A stretch of DNA of 40,551 nt. Origin: Calothrix sp. MO_167.B42 (lineage in GTDB: Bacteria > Cyanobacteriota > Cyanobacteriia > Cyanobacteriales > Nostocaceae). Position 1 is the first letter of the stretch. Each line of letters begins with the position of its first letter. The DNA lies in the NCBI GenBank assembly GCA_030065255.1, contig JASJCX010000010.1:1-40551 (forward strand), given 5' to 3'. Made by a program: the position numbers and the translations under genes. Positions 1-9,882 of the stretch are shown here, one piece after another. The notes under the pieces were generated by a model. That model worked only from the letters and a program-made list of their open reading frames with translations, ran no database searches and had not been told where the DNA came from.

Positions 1-671
1 GATAAATTCATAATCAACTCCCTATCCTCTTCACTTACATTATCTTTCACCTCTATATTTTTGCGCCAAGAAGCCAAAATTTCTAGCAGTTGATTCCATT
101 TAGAACTTTCTGACGATAGTTGAACTAGTTCTTCTACTGCCTGTTTTTGCGTCCTTCCTTTCCCTAACACCCTTAACCACAGAGTATCTTCAGTAATAGG
201 TAATTGATTAATAACTACAATCGACCCTTTCAACAATTGTGGCAGAAAATAAACCCCTTCATGCCAATTTCCTGACTCTTGAATTTTCGCCCCAAATCCG
301 TTGAGCCTTCTTGCAGAACAAGAAGGAGTTAAAATCCATAAATGGGGCAATTCTGCCTCTGATAAAGAACGTTTTTCCCGTTTGACTTGTCGCAATAAAT
401 CCCCATGAACCGTATATAACTTTAACAAACAACTCCTAATCTCCACTTCACTGGGAGGATTACGAAACGGTTCAAATAAACAACTCGTTGTGGCCATTTT
501 CGCCAATAAACCCAATTCTGAAGTATTGGATGGGGATGCATTGGGGACGAACCAAACATCTATCTCACGAACTTCGCTTTTAACATCTTTGCTGGTTTCT
601 ACCCTACCTAAAGAGGTTAACAACTCCTCCAGATATTCCTTGGCAAATTGGTCATGGGGTTGTCGAGTCAT
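1..671 (-). CDS. Conserved cyanobacterial protein, possible PD-(D/E)XK/Rpn-like nuclease fold (5' part; runs off the window)
   Basis: The minus strand is open from the first in-frame ATG (669-671) to the window edge, 223 codons. An in-frame TGA lies about 21 codons upstream of that ATG. The protein begins MTRQPHDQFAKEYLEELL and continues with EVREIDVWFVP and LPHLWILTPSCSARRL. From memory this matches a large cyanobacterial family usually annotated as hypothetical, sometimes with DUF4351 or an Rpn-type nuclease relation. The EVREIDVWF segment resembles the Glu/Asp strand of PD-(D/E)XK folds, but that is inference. The C-terminus is outside the window. An interspersed repeat (720-748) lies just upstream. 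Plus-strand frames here are shadows of this gene. The family call is fairly safe; the function is unknown. Confidence 0.7.
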   Translation of the reverse strand, partial: MTRQPHDQFAKEYLEELLTSLGRVETSKDVKSEVREIDVWFVPNASPSNTSELGLLAKMATTSCLFEPFRNPPSEVEIRSCLLKLYTVHGDLLRQVKREKRSLSEAELPHLWILTPSCSARRLNGFGAKIQESGNWHEGVYFLPQLLKGSIVVINQLPITEDTLWLRVLGKGRTQKQAVEELVQLSSESSKWNQLLEILASWRKNIEVKDNVSEEDRELIMNL

Positions 672-719
672 GAGATTGTTAATGGGTGCAGTGACTTGTA
701 TTTTTTCATATCCGGGAAT

Positions 720-748
720 AATATCATGTCCGCTAAATCAGTTACGAT
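720..748. repeat. Copy 1 of the ATATCATGTCCG interspersed repeat
   Basis: The string starts ATATCATGTCCG and ends GTTACGAT. The same two ends flank a variable middle at 25017-25046, and in inverted orientation at 25093-25123. It is a half-copy of the palindromic element seen at 25.0-25.1 kb and lies in the promoter region of the leftward gene. Confidence 0.6.
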
Positions 749-853
749 ACGTCATTGCGAGTGGAACTTATGACTTACGCGTAAATTCCAGCGATTAATA
801 AAACTTAATATGCCCAGAGGTCAAGACAATTTTCCACAGGTATCCGCCCTTTG

Positions 854-867
854 GTAGACTTGAATAC
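854..867 (+). promoter_or_regulatory. Possible NtcA-type box (GTA-N8-TAC) upstream of glpX
   Basis: GTA at 854-856 and TAC at 865-867 are separated by exactly 8 bases, 55 bp before the glpX GTG. This matches the consensus for the cyanobacterial nitrogen regulator NtcA. I do not see a clear TAN3T -10 element 22-23 bp downstream, so it may be chance. Confidence 0.2.
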
Positions 868-921
868 TGATATGGCTGTGCAGAAAAGACGCAAAGTCAA
901 GCAATTGAGAGGGTAGACTCT

Positions 922-1959
922 GTGGAAAATTCAATTGGGTTAGAAATTATTGAAGTAGTTGAGCAAGCTGCGGTTGCTTCTGCTCGCTGGATGGGTAAGG
1001 GTGAGAAGGATACAGCAGACGAGGTTGCTGTAGATGCTATGCGGGAGCGGATGAATAAAATTTATATGCGCGGCCGCATTGTGATTGGTGAGGGAGAGCG
1101 TGATGATGCTCCCATGCTCTACATCGGTGAGGAAGTTGGTATCTGTAGCCGTCCAGATGCAAAGGATTTTTGCAACCCAGATGAATTAATTGAAATTGAT
1201 ATCGCTGTTGACCCCTGTGAGGGTACTAACCTGGTAGCATACGGTCAACCCGGTTCTATGGCTGTATTGGCAATTTCCGAGAAGGGCGGTTTGTTTGCGG
1301 CTCCTGACTTTTATATGAAGAAATTGGCTGCTCCTCCAGCGGCTAAGGGTAAAGTGGACATTAACAAGTCTGCCACAGAAAACCTGAAGATTCTGGCAGA
1401 ATGCTTAGATCGTTCCATTGAAGAGTTGGTTGTGGTGGTGATGAAACGCGATCGCCACAAGGATTTGATTAAGGAAATTCGTACTGCTGGTGCTAGGGTA
1501 CAACTAATTTCCGATGGTGATGTGGGTGCGGCTTTATCCTGCGGCTTTGCTGGTACTAATATCCACTGTCTCATGGGGATTGGTGCGGCTCCTGAAGGGG
1601 TAATTTCTGCTGCGGCCATGCGAGCTTTGGGAGGACATTTCCAAGGCCAGTTAATTTACGATCCAGAGATTGTCAAAACTGGCTTGATTGGGGAAAGCAA
1701 GGAAGCTAACCTCGAACGCCTCAAGTCCATGAATATTAATGATCCAGATAAGGTTTACGATGCCCACGAGTTAGCATCTGGAGAAACCGTATTGTTTGCT
1801 GCTTGTGGTATTACTTCCGGGAACTTGATGCAAGGGGTGCGTTTCTTCCACGGAGGAGCGAGGACTCAAAGTTTGGTAATTTCCAACCAGTCGAAAACTG
1901 CTCGATTTGTTGATACCATACATATGTTTGAACAACCCGAATATTTACAACTGCACTAA
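922..1959 (+). CDS. glpX: Class II fructose-1,6-/sedoheptulose-1,7-bisphosphatase
   Basis: 345 aa, full length for the cyanobacterial bifunctional F/SBPase (GlpX family). The enzyme dephosphorylates fructose-1,6-bisphosphate and sedoheptulose-1,7-bisphosphate in the Calvin cycle and gluconeogenesis, in the cytosol. Hallmarks include [11 protein letters not shown] near residue 25, [11 protein letters not shown] near residue 55, the metal/substrate segment [11 protein letters not shown] near residue 90, ISDGDVGAA in the middle, and [20 protein letters not shown]. It starts at GTG 922, which gives the expected N-terminus [17 protein letters not shown]. hemA follows on the same strand after about 220 bp, an order I recall from other Nostocales. 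A weak NtcA-like box lies upstream. Confidence 0.97.
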   Translation: MENSIGLEIIEVVEQAAVASARWMGKGEKDTADEVAVDAMRERMNKIYMRGRIVIGEGERDDAPMLYIGEEVGICSRPDAKDFCNPDELIEIDIAVDPCEGTNLVAYGQPGSMAVLAISEKGGLFAAPDFYMKKLAAPPAAKGKVDINKSATENLKILAECLDRSIEELVVVVMKRDRHKDLIKEIRTAGARVQLISDGDVGAALSCGFAGTNIHCLMGIGAAPEGVISAAAMRALGGHFQGQLIYDPEIVKTGLIGESKEANLERLKSMNINDPDKVYDAHELASGETVLFAACGITSGNLMQGVRFFHGGARTQSLVISNQSKTARFVDTIHMFEQPEYLQLH

Positions 1960-1976
1960 TATCAGAATTCAATAAA

Positions 1977-2099
1977 ACCCGGTGCGGAGGGGCATCCCGT
2001 ATCGTTAATAAAGCTCATCGAGTATCCTATGCAATCGCAGGAGTTGGTGAGAAGCCCACACTGTAATCTCTGATTCGGTGTGGGAGTATGTCACTCAAT
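1977..2099 (+). mobile_element. Probable solo right end of an IS200/IS605-type (tnpB) element
   Basis: Between glpX and hemA the reading frame from 1983 (CGG TGC GGA) gives a TnpB-like tail, RCGGASRIVNK followed later by GVGEKPTL and a stop. After that comes an inverted repeat, CCCACAC (2056-2062) with GTGTGGG (2079-2085), and then AGTATGTCAC. Cyanobacterial tnpB right ends have this layout: a hairpin, then G(A)GT-TGTCA. No intact tnpB or tnpA is present. The assignment rests on remembered IS ends and is uncertain. Confidence 0.35.
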
Positions 2100-2104
2100 T
2101 AGCT

Positions 2105-2129
2105 ATTAGTCACCTTCGGTGTGACTAAT
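2105..2129. other. Perfect 9-bp hairpin upstream of hemA
   Basis: ATTAGTCAC (2105-2113) pairs perfectly with GTGACTAAT (2121-2129) around a 7-nt loop containing TTCGG. It has no U-run, so it is probably not a simple intrinsic terminator. It lies 50-75 bp before the hemA start and could be a leader structure or part of the preceding mobile-element remnant. Confidence 0.5.
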
Positions 2130-2181
2130 GGCAGTTGCACTGAAGGAAAAAGATAATAACAACCGTTTATAAGTGACAAAT

Positions 2182-3462
2182 ATGCACATAGCAGTGGTGG
2201 GGTTAAGCCATAAAACCGCCTCAGTGGAAATCCGGGAGAAGCTGAGTATTCCAGAACCCCAGTTAGAAAATGCGATCGCTCAACTCACTAGCTATCCCCA
2301 TATTGAAGAAGCGGCTATTCTTAGCACCTGTAACCGCCTGGAAATCTATATAGTGACTGAGAGCACGGAACAGGGGATTGGGGAGGTAATTCAATTTCTG
2401 GTAGAACACAGTCAATTAGGTTCGCCGACTTTACGTCCTCACTTGTTCCTTTTACTACATGATGATGCAGTGATGCATTTGATGCGGGTGGCTGCTGGGT
2501 TAGATAGTTTGGTGTTGGGAGAAGGGCAAATTCTCGCCCAGGTAAAAACCACACACAAGCTGGGACAGCAATACAATGGGATCAAAACTATTTTGAATCG
2601 ATTATTTAAACAAGCTATTACGGCTGGGAAGCGGGTGAGGACGGAAACTAGTATTGGTACTGGTGCGGTTTCTATTAGTTCTGCTGCCGTAGAATTGGCA
2701 TATATGAAGGTGGAAAATATTTCTGCTTGTCAAGTAACTATTCTCGGCGCAGGGAAAATGTCCCGGTTGTTGGTACAGCATTTAGTATCTAAAGGGGCAG
2801 GGAAAATTTGTATTTTGAATCGCTCTGTGCGTAGAGCAGAAGACTTGGCAAAGCAGTTCTCCCAACAGCCGATTCAAGTGGGTCAATTATCGGAAATGTT
2901 ATCTGTAATTTCCGAAAGTGATATTGTGTTTACAAGTACATCAGCCACGGAACCAATCCTCGATCGCAGCAAATTAGAACCAGTTGTGTGTACCAGTCGG
3001 GGCTTAATGGTATTTGATATTTCCGTACCCCGTAACGTCCATGCAGATGTCAACGAATTATCACATATCAAAGCCTTTAATGTGGACGATTTAAAGGCGG
3101 TGGTGGCACAAAACCAGGAAAGTCGGCGGAAGATGGCCCAGGAAGCCGAAGGACTATTAGAAGAGGAAGTAGATGCCTTTGCTCTGTGGTGGCGCTCCCT
3201 AGAAACTGTTTCGACTATTAGTTGTTTGCGCCATAAAATAGAAGCTATCCGGGAACAGGAGTTAGAAAAGGCTTTATCCCGTCTGGGTGCAGAGTTTGGT
3301 GACAAGCAGCAAGAGGTGATTGAAGCTTTAACTAAGGGGATTGTTAACAAAATTTTACATGACCCCATGGTGCAGTTGCGTAGTCAGCAAGATATAGAAG
3401 CTAGGCGTAGTTGTATGGAGGCTCTACAAATGTTGTTTAACTTGGATGTGGAAACGGTGTAA
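2182..3462 (+). CDS. hemA: Glutamyl-tRNA reductase
   Basis: NADPH-dependent reduction of glutamyl-tRNA(Glu) to glutamate-1-semialdehyde, the first committed step of tetrapyrrole (chlorophyll, heme, bilin) synthesis. I chose ATG 2182 over GTG 2173 because it gives [13 protein letters not shown], the family N-terminus, and places the catalytic cysteine of [10 protein letters not shown] at residue 50. The protein is then 426 aa. Other conserved parts are [19 protein letters not shown], an NADP-binding segment [16 protein letters not shown] near residue 190, and the C-terminal helical dimerisation domain. It lies downstream of glpX, with a hairpin and a mobile-element relic in the leader. No anomaly is seen in the coding sequence. 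Confidence 0.96.
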   Translation: MHIAVVGLSHKTASVEIREKLSIPEPQLENAIAQLTSYPHIEEAAILSTCNRLEIYIVTESTEQGIGEVIQFLVEHSQLGSPTLRPHLFLLLHDDAVMHLMRVAAGLDSLVLGEGQILAQVKTTHKLGQQYNGIKTILNRLFKQAITAGKRVRTETSIGTGAVSISSAAVELAYMKVENISACQVTILGAGKMSRLLVQHLVSKGAGKICILNRSVRRAEDLAKQFSQQPIQVGQLSEMLSVISESDIVFTSTSATEPILDRSKLEPVVCTSRGLMVFDISVPRNVHADVNELSHIKAFNVDDLKAVVAQNQESRRKMAQEAEGLLEEEVDAFALWWRSLETVSTISCLRHKIEAIREQELEKALSRLGAEFGDKQQEVIEALTKGIVNKILHDPMVQLRSQQDIEARRSCMEALQMLFNLDVETV

Positions 3463-3464
3463 AA

Positions 3465-3494
3465 AATAAGTAATAAGTAATAAGTAATAAGTAA
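3465..3494. repeat. Heptamer STRR, (AATAAGT)x4
   Basis: About four head-to-tail AATAAGT units start just after the hemA stop codon. The same heptamer recurs after the UPF0182 gene, the ABC exporter and purT. Confidence 0.85.
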
Positions 3495-3645
3495 AGCTCT
3501 GGTTGCACAATTATTTCAGGCAACAAACAGAATGTTACACTTATTACTTTGTGCCAATCCTTGGTTTAGAGTACATCAAGTAAGCCCAAGTCTAGGGAGA
3601 TATTTGACAACGTTACTAACCAACTTTCACGCCTGGCGATAAAAT

Positions 3646-6576
3646 ATGAAACGGTGGTTTTGGAACCGAGTTCTGCGAACAGTTGCACTGCTGTTGGGGT
3701 GCTGGCTACTATTCGATGTGGCCTCCCACCTGACAGGAGAAATTTTCTGGTTTGCTGAAGTTGGGTATTTATCAGAATTTTTATGGCGCTTGCTGACGCA
3801 GTTTGGGTTGTGGGCGATCGCTTTTTTTACCTCAATCGGCTTTTTGTTTGTAAATTTAGCGATCGCTAATCGTTTTCAATATCCTAGACAGAAATTTAAA
3901 TGGGATGAGAAGGAGATAAATACCCTTACTCATCCTTATGTTCCTAGTACCCACAGTGGTATCAACTTACCTGTGCTGTTAGCAACGATAATTGTTTTGA
4001 GTATGCTCACAGCAGTGATAATAGTTTATAACAGCCAGCAAGTAGTTAGCTTTTGGTATCCCAGTTTACAACTACCTCCTCCTTGGGGATTATTATCATT
4101 GTGGCAGTCCTGGGGAGAACAGCCCACAACTATTCCCTTGGTGCAGTTGGGTTTGCTGCTGGGGTTAACCAGTGCAATTATTATTAACTATCAATTTTGC
4201 TTAAGGGCGATTGCTGTACTCATGAGCTTAGTGTTTGGCTTCCTGCTGGCGGCCAAATGGGATCGAGTTTTACAGTACTTTCACAGTACCAATTTTAATT
4301 ACTCCGAACCATTATTTAACCAAGATATTAGTTTTTATGTCTTTTCCCTACCTGTTATAGAACTTTTAGAATCTTGGTTGTTGGGTTTATTTTTACTGGG
4401 AATCACATCAGTCGCATTGATTTATTTGCGCTCGACAAATAGTTTAAGTGAAGGTAGATTTCCTGGCTTCTCCGTCCGTCAAAGATTACACCTCAACGCC
4501 TTAGCTAGCTTAGTTATGCTTGGGGTAGGGGTGCTTTATTGGTTACTACGTTACCAACTTTTATACTCTACCAGGGGGGTCAACTACGGTGCTAGTTATA
4601 CTGCTGTGAATGTCCAGATGCCAATTTATACTGGATTAAGTTTATTGGCATTAGCGATCGCAGTTTATTTAGTACTGCGAATGATATTATTGTCACGGAT
4701 AGTTAAAGTTAAGTTTAAACCCGTTCCTATCCCCCGCCAATTAGTTTATGTTCTCCTTATTTACGTAATAATAGCAGCAACTTCTGGGGAATTATTACCT
4801 ACCATTGTTCATCGTTTGGTTGTCCAACCCAACGAGTTGTTAAGGGAACGCCCTTTCATTGAGCGTACCATTGCCCTAACGCGACGGGCATTTAATTTAC
4901 AGAAAATTGAGGCAAAAACCTTTAACCCCCAAGGAAACTTAACAGCCGCCGATTTACAGAAAAATGACCTGACAATTCGTAACATTCGGCTGTGGGATAC
5001 CCGTCCCCTACTAGCAAGCAACCGCCAATTACAACAAATTCGGCCTTACTATAAGTTTCCTGATGCTGATATTGACCGTTATACGTTAAAAAGTGACCTT
5101 AGTAGTGACAAGACAGAAAAGCAACAAACCATCATTGCTGCTAGGGAATTAGACTATGGTGATGTTCCCGAACAGGCGCAGACATGGATTAATAAACATT
5201 TAATTTATACCCATGGTTATGGGTTTACCCTGAGTCCTGTAAACACCGTGGCTTTTGGGGGATTGCCAGATTACTATGTCAAAGATATTGGCTCTGATGG
5301 TGCAGATCAAGCCGGCTCATTGCAGATATCTGACCCTGCCATTCGCGCCAGTATTCCCATTGGTCAACCCCGTATATATTACGGGGAAATTACTAATACC
5401 TATGTAATGACGGGGACAAAAACCAAAGAATTGGACTATCCCAGTGGTGCGGAGAATGTGTATAACATATATGATGGCCAGGGTGGGATTGCCATTGGTA
5501 GTTTTTGGCGACGGTTGTTATTTGCCGAATACCTGAAAGATTGGCAGATGTTGCTGACACGTAACTTTACCCCCCAAACCAAACTGCTATTTCGGCGGAA
5601 TATTCGGTCGCGGGTACAAGCGATCGCTCCCTTCCTACGATACGATCGAGACCCCTACCTAGTGGCAGCCCAAGGGGATGGGGTGAATACCAAAGGGGAA
5701 CCCACCTACTTGTATTGGATTTTAGATGCCTATACAACTAGCGATCGCTACCCTTATTCTGACCCTGGTGAAAATAAGTTTAATTATATCCGTAACTCGG
5801 TTAAGGTAGTAATTGATGCCTATAATGGCACGGTAAAATTCTACATAGCTGACCCTTCAGATCCAATTATTAATACCTTTGCCAAAATCTTCCCTAACCT
5901 CTTCCAACCCCTAAGTACTCTACCAATTAGCTTACGTACCCATATTCGCTACCCGGTGGATTTATTTAGTATTCAGTCGGAAAGATTGTTGACCTATCAC
6001 ATGACCGACCCCCAGGTATTTTATAACCGAGAAGACCTGTGGAAAATACCGACGGAAATTTATGGAACCAAAAGCCTGCCGGTAGAACCATACTACCTAA
6101 TTATGAAACTGCCTACCGCCCAATCGGAAGAGTTTATATTGCTCCTTCCCTTCACTCCCATACAGAGGGTAAACTTAATTGCTTGGTTAGCGGCCCGTTC
6201 TGATGCTAGGGAGTATGGGAAGTTACTACTTTACGAATTTCCTAAGCAACAGTTGGTGTATGGGACTCAGCAAATAGAAGCTTTGATTAATCAAGATCCA
6301 GAAATTTCCCAACGGATTACCCTGTGGAATCGGGAGGGTTCCCGGGTGATTCAAGGGAATTTGTTGGTAATTCCCATTGAACAATCTCTGTTGTATGTGG
6401 AACCCCTGTATTTGGAAGCGGAGCAGAATAGTTTACCTACCTTAGTTAGGGTAATTGTTGCCTACGAAAACCGGATTATTATGGCAGATTCTTTAGATAA
6501 AGCCCTAGCAGCTATTTTTACAAAATCAGAAATACCTTCCCAGCCTGCGATCGTTCGTCCGGTAGAAGTAGAATAG
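3646..6576 (+). CDS. UPF0182 family integral membrane protein
   Basis: 976 aa, the usual length for UPF0182 (COG1615), a family of unknown function common in cyanobacteria and actinobacteria. The N-terminal third holds about seven hydrophobic segments, for example residues 8-28, 50-72, 104-127, 165-185, 190-205, 230-260 and 280-305. A large, mostly non-membrane C-terminal part carries family-conserved strings such as [26 protein letters not shown] and [18 protein letters not shown]. It starts at ATG 3646 with a positively charged, membrane-inserted N-terminus (MKRWFWNR). HIP1 octamers lie in the coding sequence, so it fits the genome. It stands alone, with heptamer repeats on both sides. Confidence 0.93.
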   Translation: MKRWFWNRVLRTVALLLGCWLLFDVASHLTGEIFWFAEVGYLSEFLWRLLTQFGLWAIAFFTSIGFLFVNLAIANRFQYPRQKFKWDEKEINTLTHPYVPSTHSGINLPVLLATIIVLSMLTAVIIVYNSQQVVSFWYPSLQLPPPWGLLSLWQSWGEQPTTIPLVQLGLLLGLTSAIIINYQFCLRAIAVLMSLVFGFLLAAKWDRVLQYFHSTNFNYSEPLFNQDISFYVFSLPVIELLESWLLGLFLLGITSVALIYLRSTNSLSEGRFPGFSVRQRLHLNALASLVMLGVGVLYWLLRYQLLYSTRGVNYGASYTAVNVQMPIYTGLSLLALAIAVYLVLRMILLSRIVKVKFKPVPIPRQLVYVLLIYVIIAATSGELLPTIVHRLVVQPNELLRERPFIERTIALTRRAFNLQKIEAKTFNPQGNLTAADLQKNDLTIRNIRLWDTRPLLASNRQLQQIRPYYKFPDADIDRYTLKSDLSSDKTEKQQTIIAARELDYGDVPEQAQTWINKHLIYTHGYGFTLSPVNTVAFGGLPDYYVKDIGSDGADQAGSLQISDPAIRASIPIGQPRIYYGEITNTYVMTGTKTKELDYPSGAENVYNIYDGQGGIAIGSFWRRLLFAEYLKDWQMLLTRNFTPQTKLLFRRNIRSRVQAIAPFLRYDRDPYLVAAQGDGVNTKGEPTYLYWILDAYTTSDRYPYSDPGENKFNYIRNSVKVVIDAYNGTVKFYIADPSDPIINTFAKIFPNLFQPLSTLPISLRTHIRYPVDLFSIQSERLLTYHMTDPQVFYNREDLWKIPTEIYGTKSLPVEPYYLIMKLPTAQSEEFILLLPFTPIQRVNLIAWLAARSDAREYGKLLLYEFPKQQLVYGTQQIEALINQDPEISQRITLWNREGSRVIQGNLLVIPIEQSLLYVEPLYLEAEQNSLPTLVRVIVAYENRIIMADSLDKALAAIFTKSEIPSQPAIVRPVEVE

Positions 6577-6582
6577 GGATGG

Positions 6583-6607
6583 AGTAATAAATAATAAGTA
6601 ATAAGTG
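6583..6607. repeat. Heptamer STRR, AATAAGT/AATAAAT units
   Basis: About three degenerate AATAA(A/G)T units start 7 bases after the UPF0182 stop, the same post-stop placement as at 3465 and 24144. Confidence 0.7.
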
Positions 6608-6700
6608 GGATGATGGTCAGTGCGATACTTTATTTATCACAAAAATGTACATGCTTTATTACAAATACATGAAACTTTGTTTTGTCATTTGTTAAGTATC

Positions 6701-6882
6701 TAAGCTCGACTTTATCCATTTTTTGGCAACGCAAATCCTAAAGCTGAAACCTTTGTAGGACGTTAATTTGAATTTTTGAATGTCACCATCAATCAGTGAT
6801 ATTGAAAAATGTTTTGCCAAAAAGCCAGGGTTTTTGCCCTGTAAGGATAAGCAAGTTATTAATTTTGGACAAAGTCGAGCTA
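6701..6882. repeat. MITE-like 182-bp segment with about 16-bp terminal inverted repeats
   Basis: TAAGCTCGACTTTATCC (6701-6717) is mirrored by GGACAAAGTCGAGCTA (6867-6882), with one mismatch over AGCTCGACTTT(A/G)TCC. The interior has a small hairpin (CAGGG...CCCTG near 6827-6842) and no convincing gene. The right arm ends 8 bp from the stop of the leftward ORF. The element is non-coding and has no transposase. Confidence 0.5.
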
Positions 6883-6889
6883 AGGATAA

Positions 6890-7957
6890 CTATCTACTTC
6901 TTTTTGTTTTTATGGTAATATATGCATCATTTATAGTATCTGCCCCAGTGGGATATAAATCAGATGCAAATTTGCCATTAATTTGAACCAAGTTGGGATA
7001 TTGATTACAATTATTAGAACCTTGATATGATATTAATTTTTTAATAACTACAGATTTTAAGATGTTACCGAGTTCACGATTTATAGTTATATCAGCATTA
7101 TCAGAACCAATTATTTTTAGTCTTGATAAGATTAGACTATCAGAACATGTATATGCTTGATCGTCGGGAAGATCACCTGTGGAGTTAAAACTTAATTTAA
7201 TCTTTAATGTATTAGGTAATTTACATACACCTGTGAGATTTAAACAATCCGAAAATATTTGCTCAGTAAGTGTTGTTCCTGTTGTTTCAATCTTGGAATT
7301 ACTATCAGCTAACTTACCTAAAACATTTTTGAGATTTTGACGATCAAAAAATCCTAATAAAGTTGACAAATGGAAATCTTTTACATAAAAGTAAACACCC
7401 TCATTATTAGGTTTAATTTTATGTTCTACTATTAATCTATTCTTTTCAAGAAAATCAGAAATAATTTGCCCATCTGTATTCTTACCCGTAAGTTTTATTC
7501 TATGTTCAAGAGGATTATTTTGTTGATTTTCTGGATAATATTTTAAGACTAAAATATCATGAATATTGCCATCTTTATCAATGATTATGCCTTTTTCAGG
7601 ACTAGTCTTTATACTCTTCAATATAGAGTTTATCTTATTTATAGATTTATTTCTGTCGTTATTGACAATTATCAATGAAATAAACATCAATATTAATACG
7701 AGAAAAAATGATACTAATGGACCAGCAACCTTTGCATTTGCAGTGAGCTTAACAAGATTTTTTATCGGTTCACTATCTGCACTTAATTCGATTTCGTCGT
7801 CGGTTAATCCTCCCATAAGAGAATATATAAGCGTTGAAGTTCCTAAAGCTATCATAAAACTTAAGATAGCTATATTACTAAGAGGAAACAATAACGCAAT
7901 TGTAGTTCCACTTCCAGTTAAAATAAAACCTATAATTGCAGTAACTAATCTATACAT
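6890..7957 (-). CDS. Hypothetical AT-rich membrane protein
   Basis: 355 aa, no family recognised. Two hydrophobic stretches at residues 4-24 and 27-47 and a third at about 78-100 suggest an N-terminal membrane anchor. A charged, mostly soluble C-terminal region follows (about residues 105-355) with no motif I know. Its base composition is clearly AT-richer than the neighbouring pyrC and UPF0182 genes, has no HIP1 site, and it stands alone. This suggests recent acquisition. It starts at ATG 7957. The opposite-strand frame at 7566-8015 is treated as a shadow because it is low-complexity and hydrophobic. The ORF is likely real; its function is unknown. Confidence 0.6.
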   Translation of the reverse strand: MYRLVTAIIGFILTGSGTTIALLFPLSNIAILSFMIALGTSTLIYSLMGGLTDDEIELSADSEPIKNLVKLTANAKVAGPLVSFFLVLILMFISLIIVNNDRNKSINKINSILKSIKTSPEKGIIIDKDGNIHDILVLKYYPENQQNNPLEHRIKLTGKNTDGQIISDFLEKNRLIVEHKIKPNNEGVYFYVKDFHLSTLLGFFDRQNLKNVLGKLADSNSKIETTGTTLTEQIFSDCLNLTGVCKLPNTLKIKLSFNSTGDLPDDQAYTCSDSLILSRLKIIGSDNADITINRELGNILKSVVIKKLISYQGSNNCNQYPNLVQINGKFASDLYPTGADTINDAYITIKTKRSR

Positions 7958-8171
7958 ATCTATAGCTTGTCACTTGAACTACCTAATTGTAACTCAGAGC
8001 ATCGAAAGTACGTAGGAAGCATCTGTAAAAATTAGGCTAAACTTAATATAATTGCAATATACATACTGATAGATGTTTTATTTTTAAACAAAACTTGATA
8101 CTTAGAAAAAATTGCAAGTAATTTTATTTCCTCTAAAAATTTCTTTAATTTCTCCTACCTCAACAAAGTCA

Positions 8172-8234
8172 GTAGGGCACGGCGTTGTTAAAGTTACTGT
8201 ATATACAGAGAGATTATGGATGCCGTGCCCCTAC
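8172..8234. repeat. Interspersed palindromic repeat (GGGCACGGC...GCCGTGCCC)
   Basis: GTAGGGCACGGC (8172-8183) and GCCGTGCCCCTAC (8222-8234) form an imperfect 12-bp stem with the palindrome GTATATAC in the loop. It lies about 35 bp past the pyrC stop. I recall this kind of palindrome as a common cyanobacterial intergenic repeat. It may act as a terminator for pyrC but has no U-run. Confidence 0.6.
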
Positions 8235-8269
8235 GGGGAATTTATTGTTTGTTGTTGCCGAAAACCATA

Positions 8270-9589
8270 TCAACCAAAAGTCAAAGCTCGACCTCTGATT
8301 TCGGTATTTACTTTACCTTTGTCGTATACTACTTGACCTCCAACGATGGTATACACAGGCCAACCAGTCAACTCCCAACCTTCAAAAGCACTCCACCCAC
8401 ACTTAGTTAATAATTCCTGGCGCAACACGGGACGGTAAGTATTTAAATCGACCAATACTAAATCTGCATCATAACCAGGTGCGATCGCTCCCTTATTGGG
8501 AATATTATATGCTTTGGCAGGGGCTGTGGACATCCAGTTGACGACTTGAGGGATGGTACAACGTCCTTCCATGGCTGCGGTTAACATCAATGGTAGGGAG
8601 GTTTCTACCCCTGGCATTCCGGAGGGGGTTTTGGGGTACTCCTGAGCCTTTTCCTCCAAGGTATGGGGTGCATGATCCGTAGCGATAAAATCAATCACCC
8701 CATCGAGTAAAGCTTGCCAGAGGACTTGATTATCATGGGGCGATCGCAAGGGGGGATTCATCTGGGCTAAGGAGCCAATTTTATCATAGGCACTGGTATT
8801 TAGGAATAAATGCTGGGGTGTTACCTCTGCTGTCACCCAACTAGGTTTATGTTGACGCAGTAATTCCGCTTCCTCGGCTGTGGACATGTGCAGAATATGC
8901 AGGCGACGTTGATATTTTTGCGAAAGTTTTAATGCTAACTTGGTTGCGTTGAGGGCAGCTTGATTATCTTGAATTTGGGAATGAATGGCGGGGTTATGGA
9001 TGTTGGCAAATTCTTCCCTGCGTTGATTAATTCTGGCTTGATCCTCGGCATGAACGGCAATTAACCGCTCTCCTTGGGAAAATATGGATTCTAAAACTTC
9101 TGGATCGTCTATTAGTAGTCCTCCACGCATGGAACCCATGAAAATTTTAATGCCTGGGGTGGGGTTAGCTGCTAGCAATTCTGCAACATTATCCCCCGAC
9201 GCGCCAATAAAGAAGCCATAATTAACCAAACACTTACTTTGGGCAAGTTGTAGCTTATCCTGGAGAATTGCTTGGCTGATGGTGAGGGGACGGGTATTAG
9301 GCATTTCCAGGAAAGAAGTGACTCCCCCTTTAGCACAAGCACAGGTAGCTGTAAACAAATCCTCCTTATGTTCCAACCCTGGTTCCCGGAAGTGTACCTG
9401 GGGATCTATTACACCTGGCAACAAAGTTAAACCAGTTGCGTCAATTTCTATAATTGGCGATGTTGTGGATATATTGGCTGCGACTTCAACAATTAAGCGA
9501 TCGTTTATTAACACATCCCCAACCATCAATTCACCATTGGGTAGGACAATGTGAGCATGACGAATCAGTATACTAGTAGGCAATGACAT
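8270..9589 (-). CDS. pyrC: Dihydroorotase
   Basis: 439 aa amidohydrolase that interconverts carbamoyl-aspartate and dihydroorotate, the third step of pyrimidine synthesis, in the cytosol. Motifs in order are GVIDPQVHFREPG (residues 59-71), FLEMPNT, GIKIFMGSMRGG (candidate carboxylated lysine), LHILHMSTAEE, ATDHAPHT and GMPGVETSLPLML. The first metal-binding site reads D-x-Q-x-H-x-R instead of the usual D-x-H-x-H-x-R. I recall Gln at this place in Bacteroidetes and cyanobacterial relatives, so it is probably a lineage variant, not an inactive enzyme. It starts at ATG 9589 and is divergent from lepB across a 290-bp spacer. Confidence 0.93.
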   Translation of the reverse strand: MSLPTSILIRHAHIVLPNGELMVGDVLINDRLIVEVAANISTTSPIIEIDATGLTLLPGVIDPQVHFREPGLEHKEDLFTATCACAKGGVTSFLEMPNTRPLTISQAILQDKLQLAQSKCLVNYGFFIGASGDNVAELLAANPTPGIKIFMGSMRGGLLIDDPEVLESIFSQGERLIAVHAEDQARINQRREEFANIHNPAIHSQIQDNQAALNATKLALKLSQKYQRRLHILHMSTAEEAELLRQHKPSWVTAEVTPQHLFLNTSAYDKIGSLAQMNPPLRSPHDNQVLWQALLDGVIDFIATDHAPHTLEEKAQEYPKTPSGMPGVETSLPLMLTAAMEGRCTIPQVVNWMSTAPAKAYNIPNKGAIAPGYDADLVLVDLNTYRPVLRQELLTKCGWSAFEGWELTGWPVYTIVGGQVVYDKGKVNTEIRGRALTFG

Positions 9590-9882
9590 GGATTATATTT
9601 TACAGGCAAAAACCTGAGTGAATCAATAACTATGCTTATAGGTTAAACTTGGTTGCATTCACGACTATAAATTTGTGCAACTACTGACAAAAAACTTTAT
9701 TTTTACCTATGAATGTTGCTAAAAATACTTTCAATCAACATATTCGGTAGTTGAGGAAAAATAACTAATAACTGATGGCTGATAAAATCTGCTGGCGGGG
9801 TTAAGATCTATAGATATAGTATTCCCACTCAGATCAGTGCGGTTAAATAACTGTATACTGTGCCTTTATATTGATTATTTTC

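Noticed and set aside
490-798. Plus-strand 102-codon open frame
   Set aside because: It is antisense to the clearly family-like minus-strand gene (1-671) and begins inside it.
6780-6986. Plus-strand 68-codon frame
   Set aside because: It spans the MITE-like segment and the end of the leftward ORF; no family pattern.
7566-8015. Plus-strand 149-codon hydrophobic frame
   Set aside because: It is a mirror of the membrane region of the leftward 6890-7957 ORF; low complexity, no motif.
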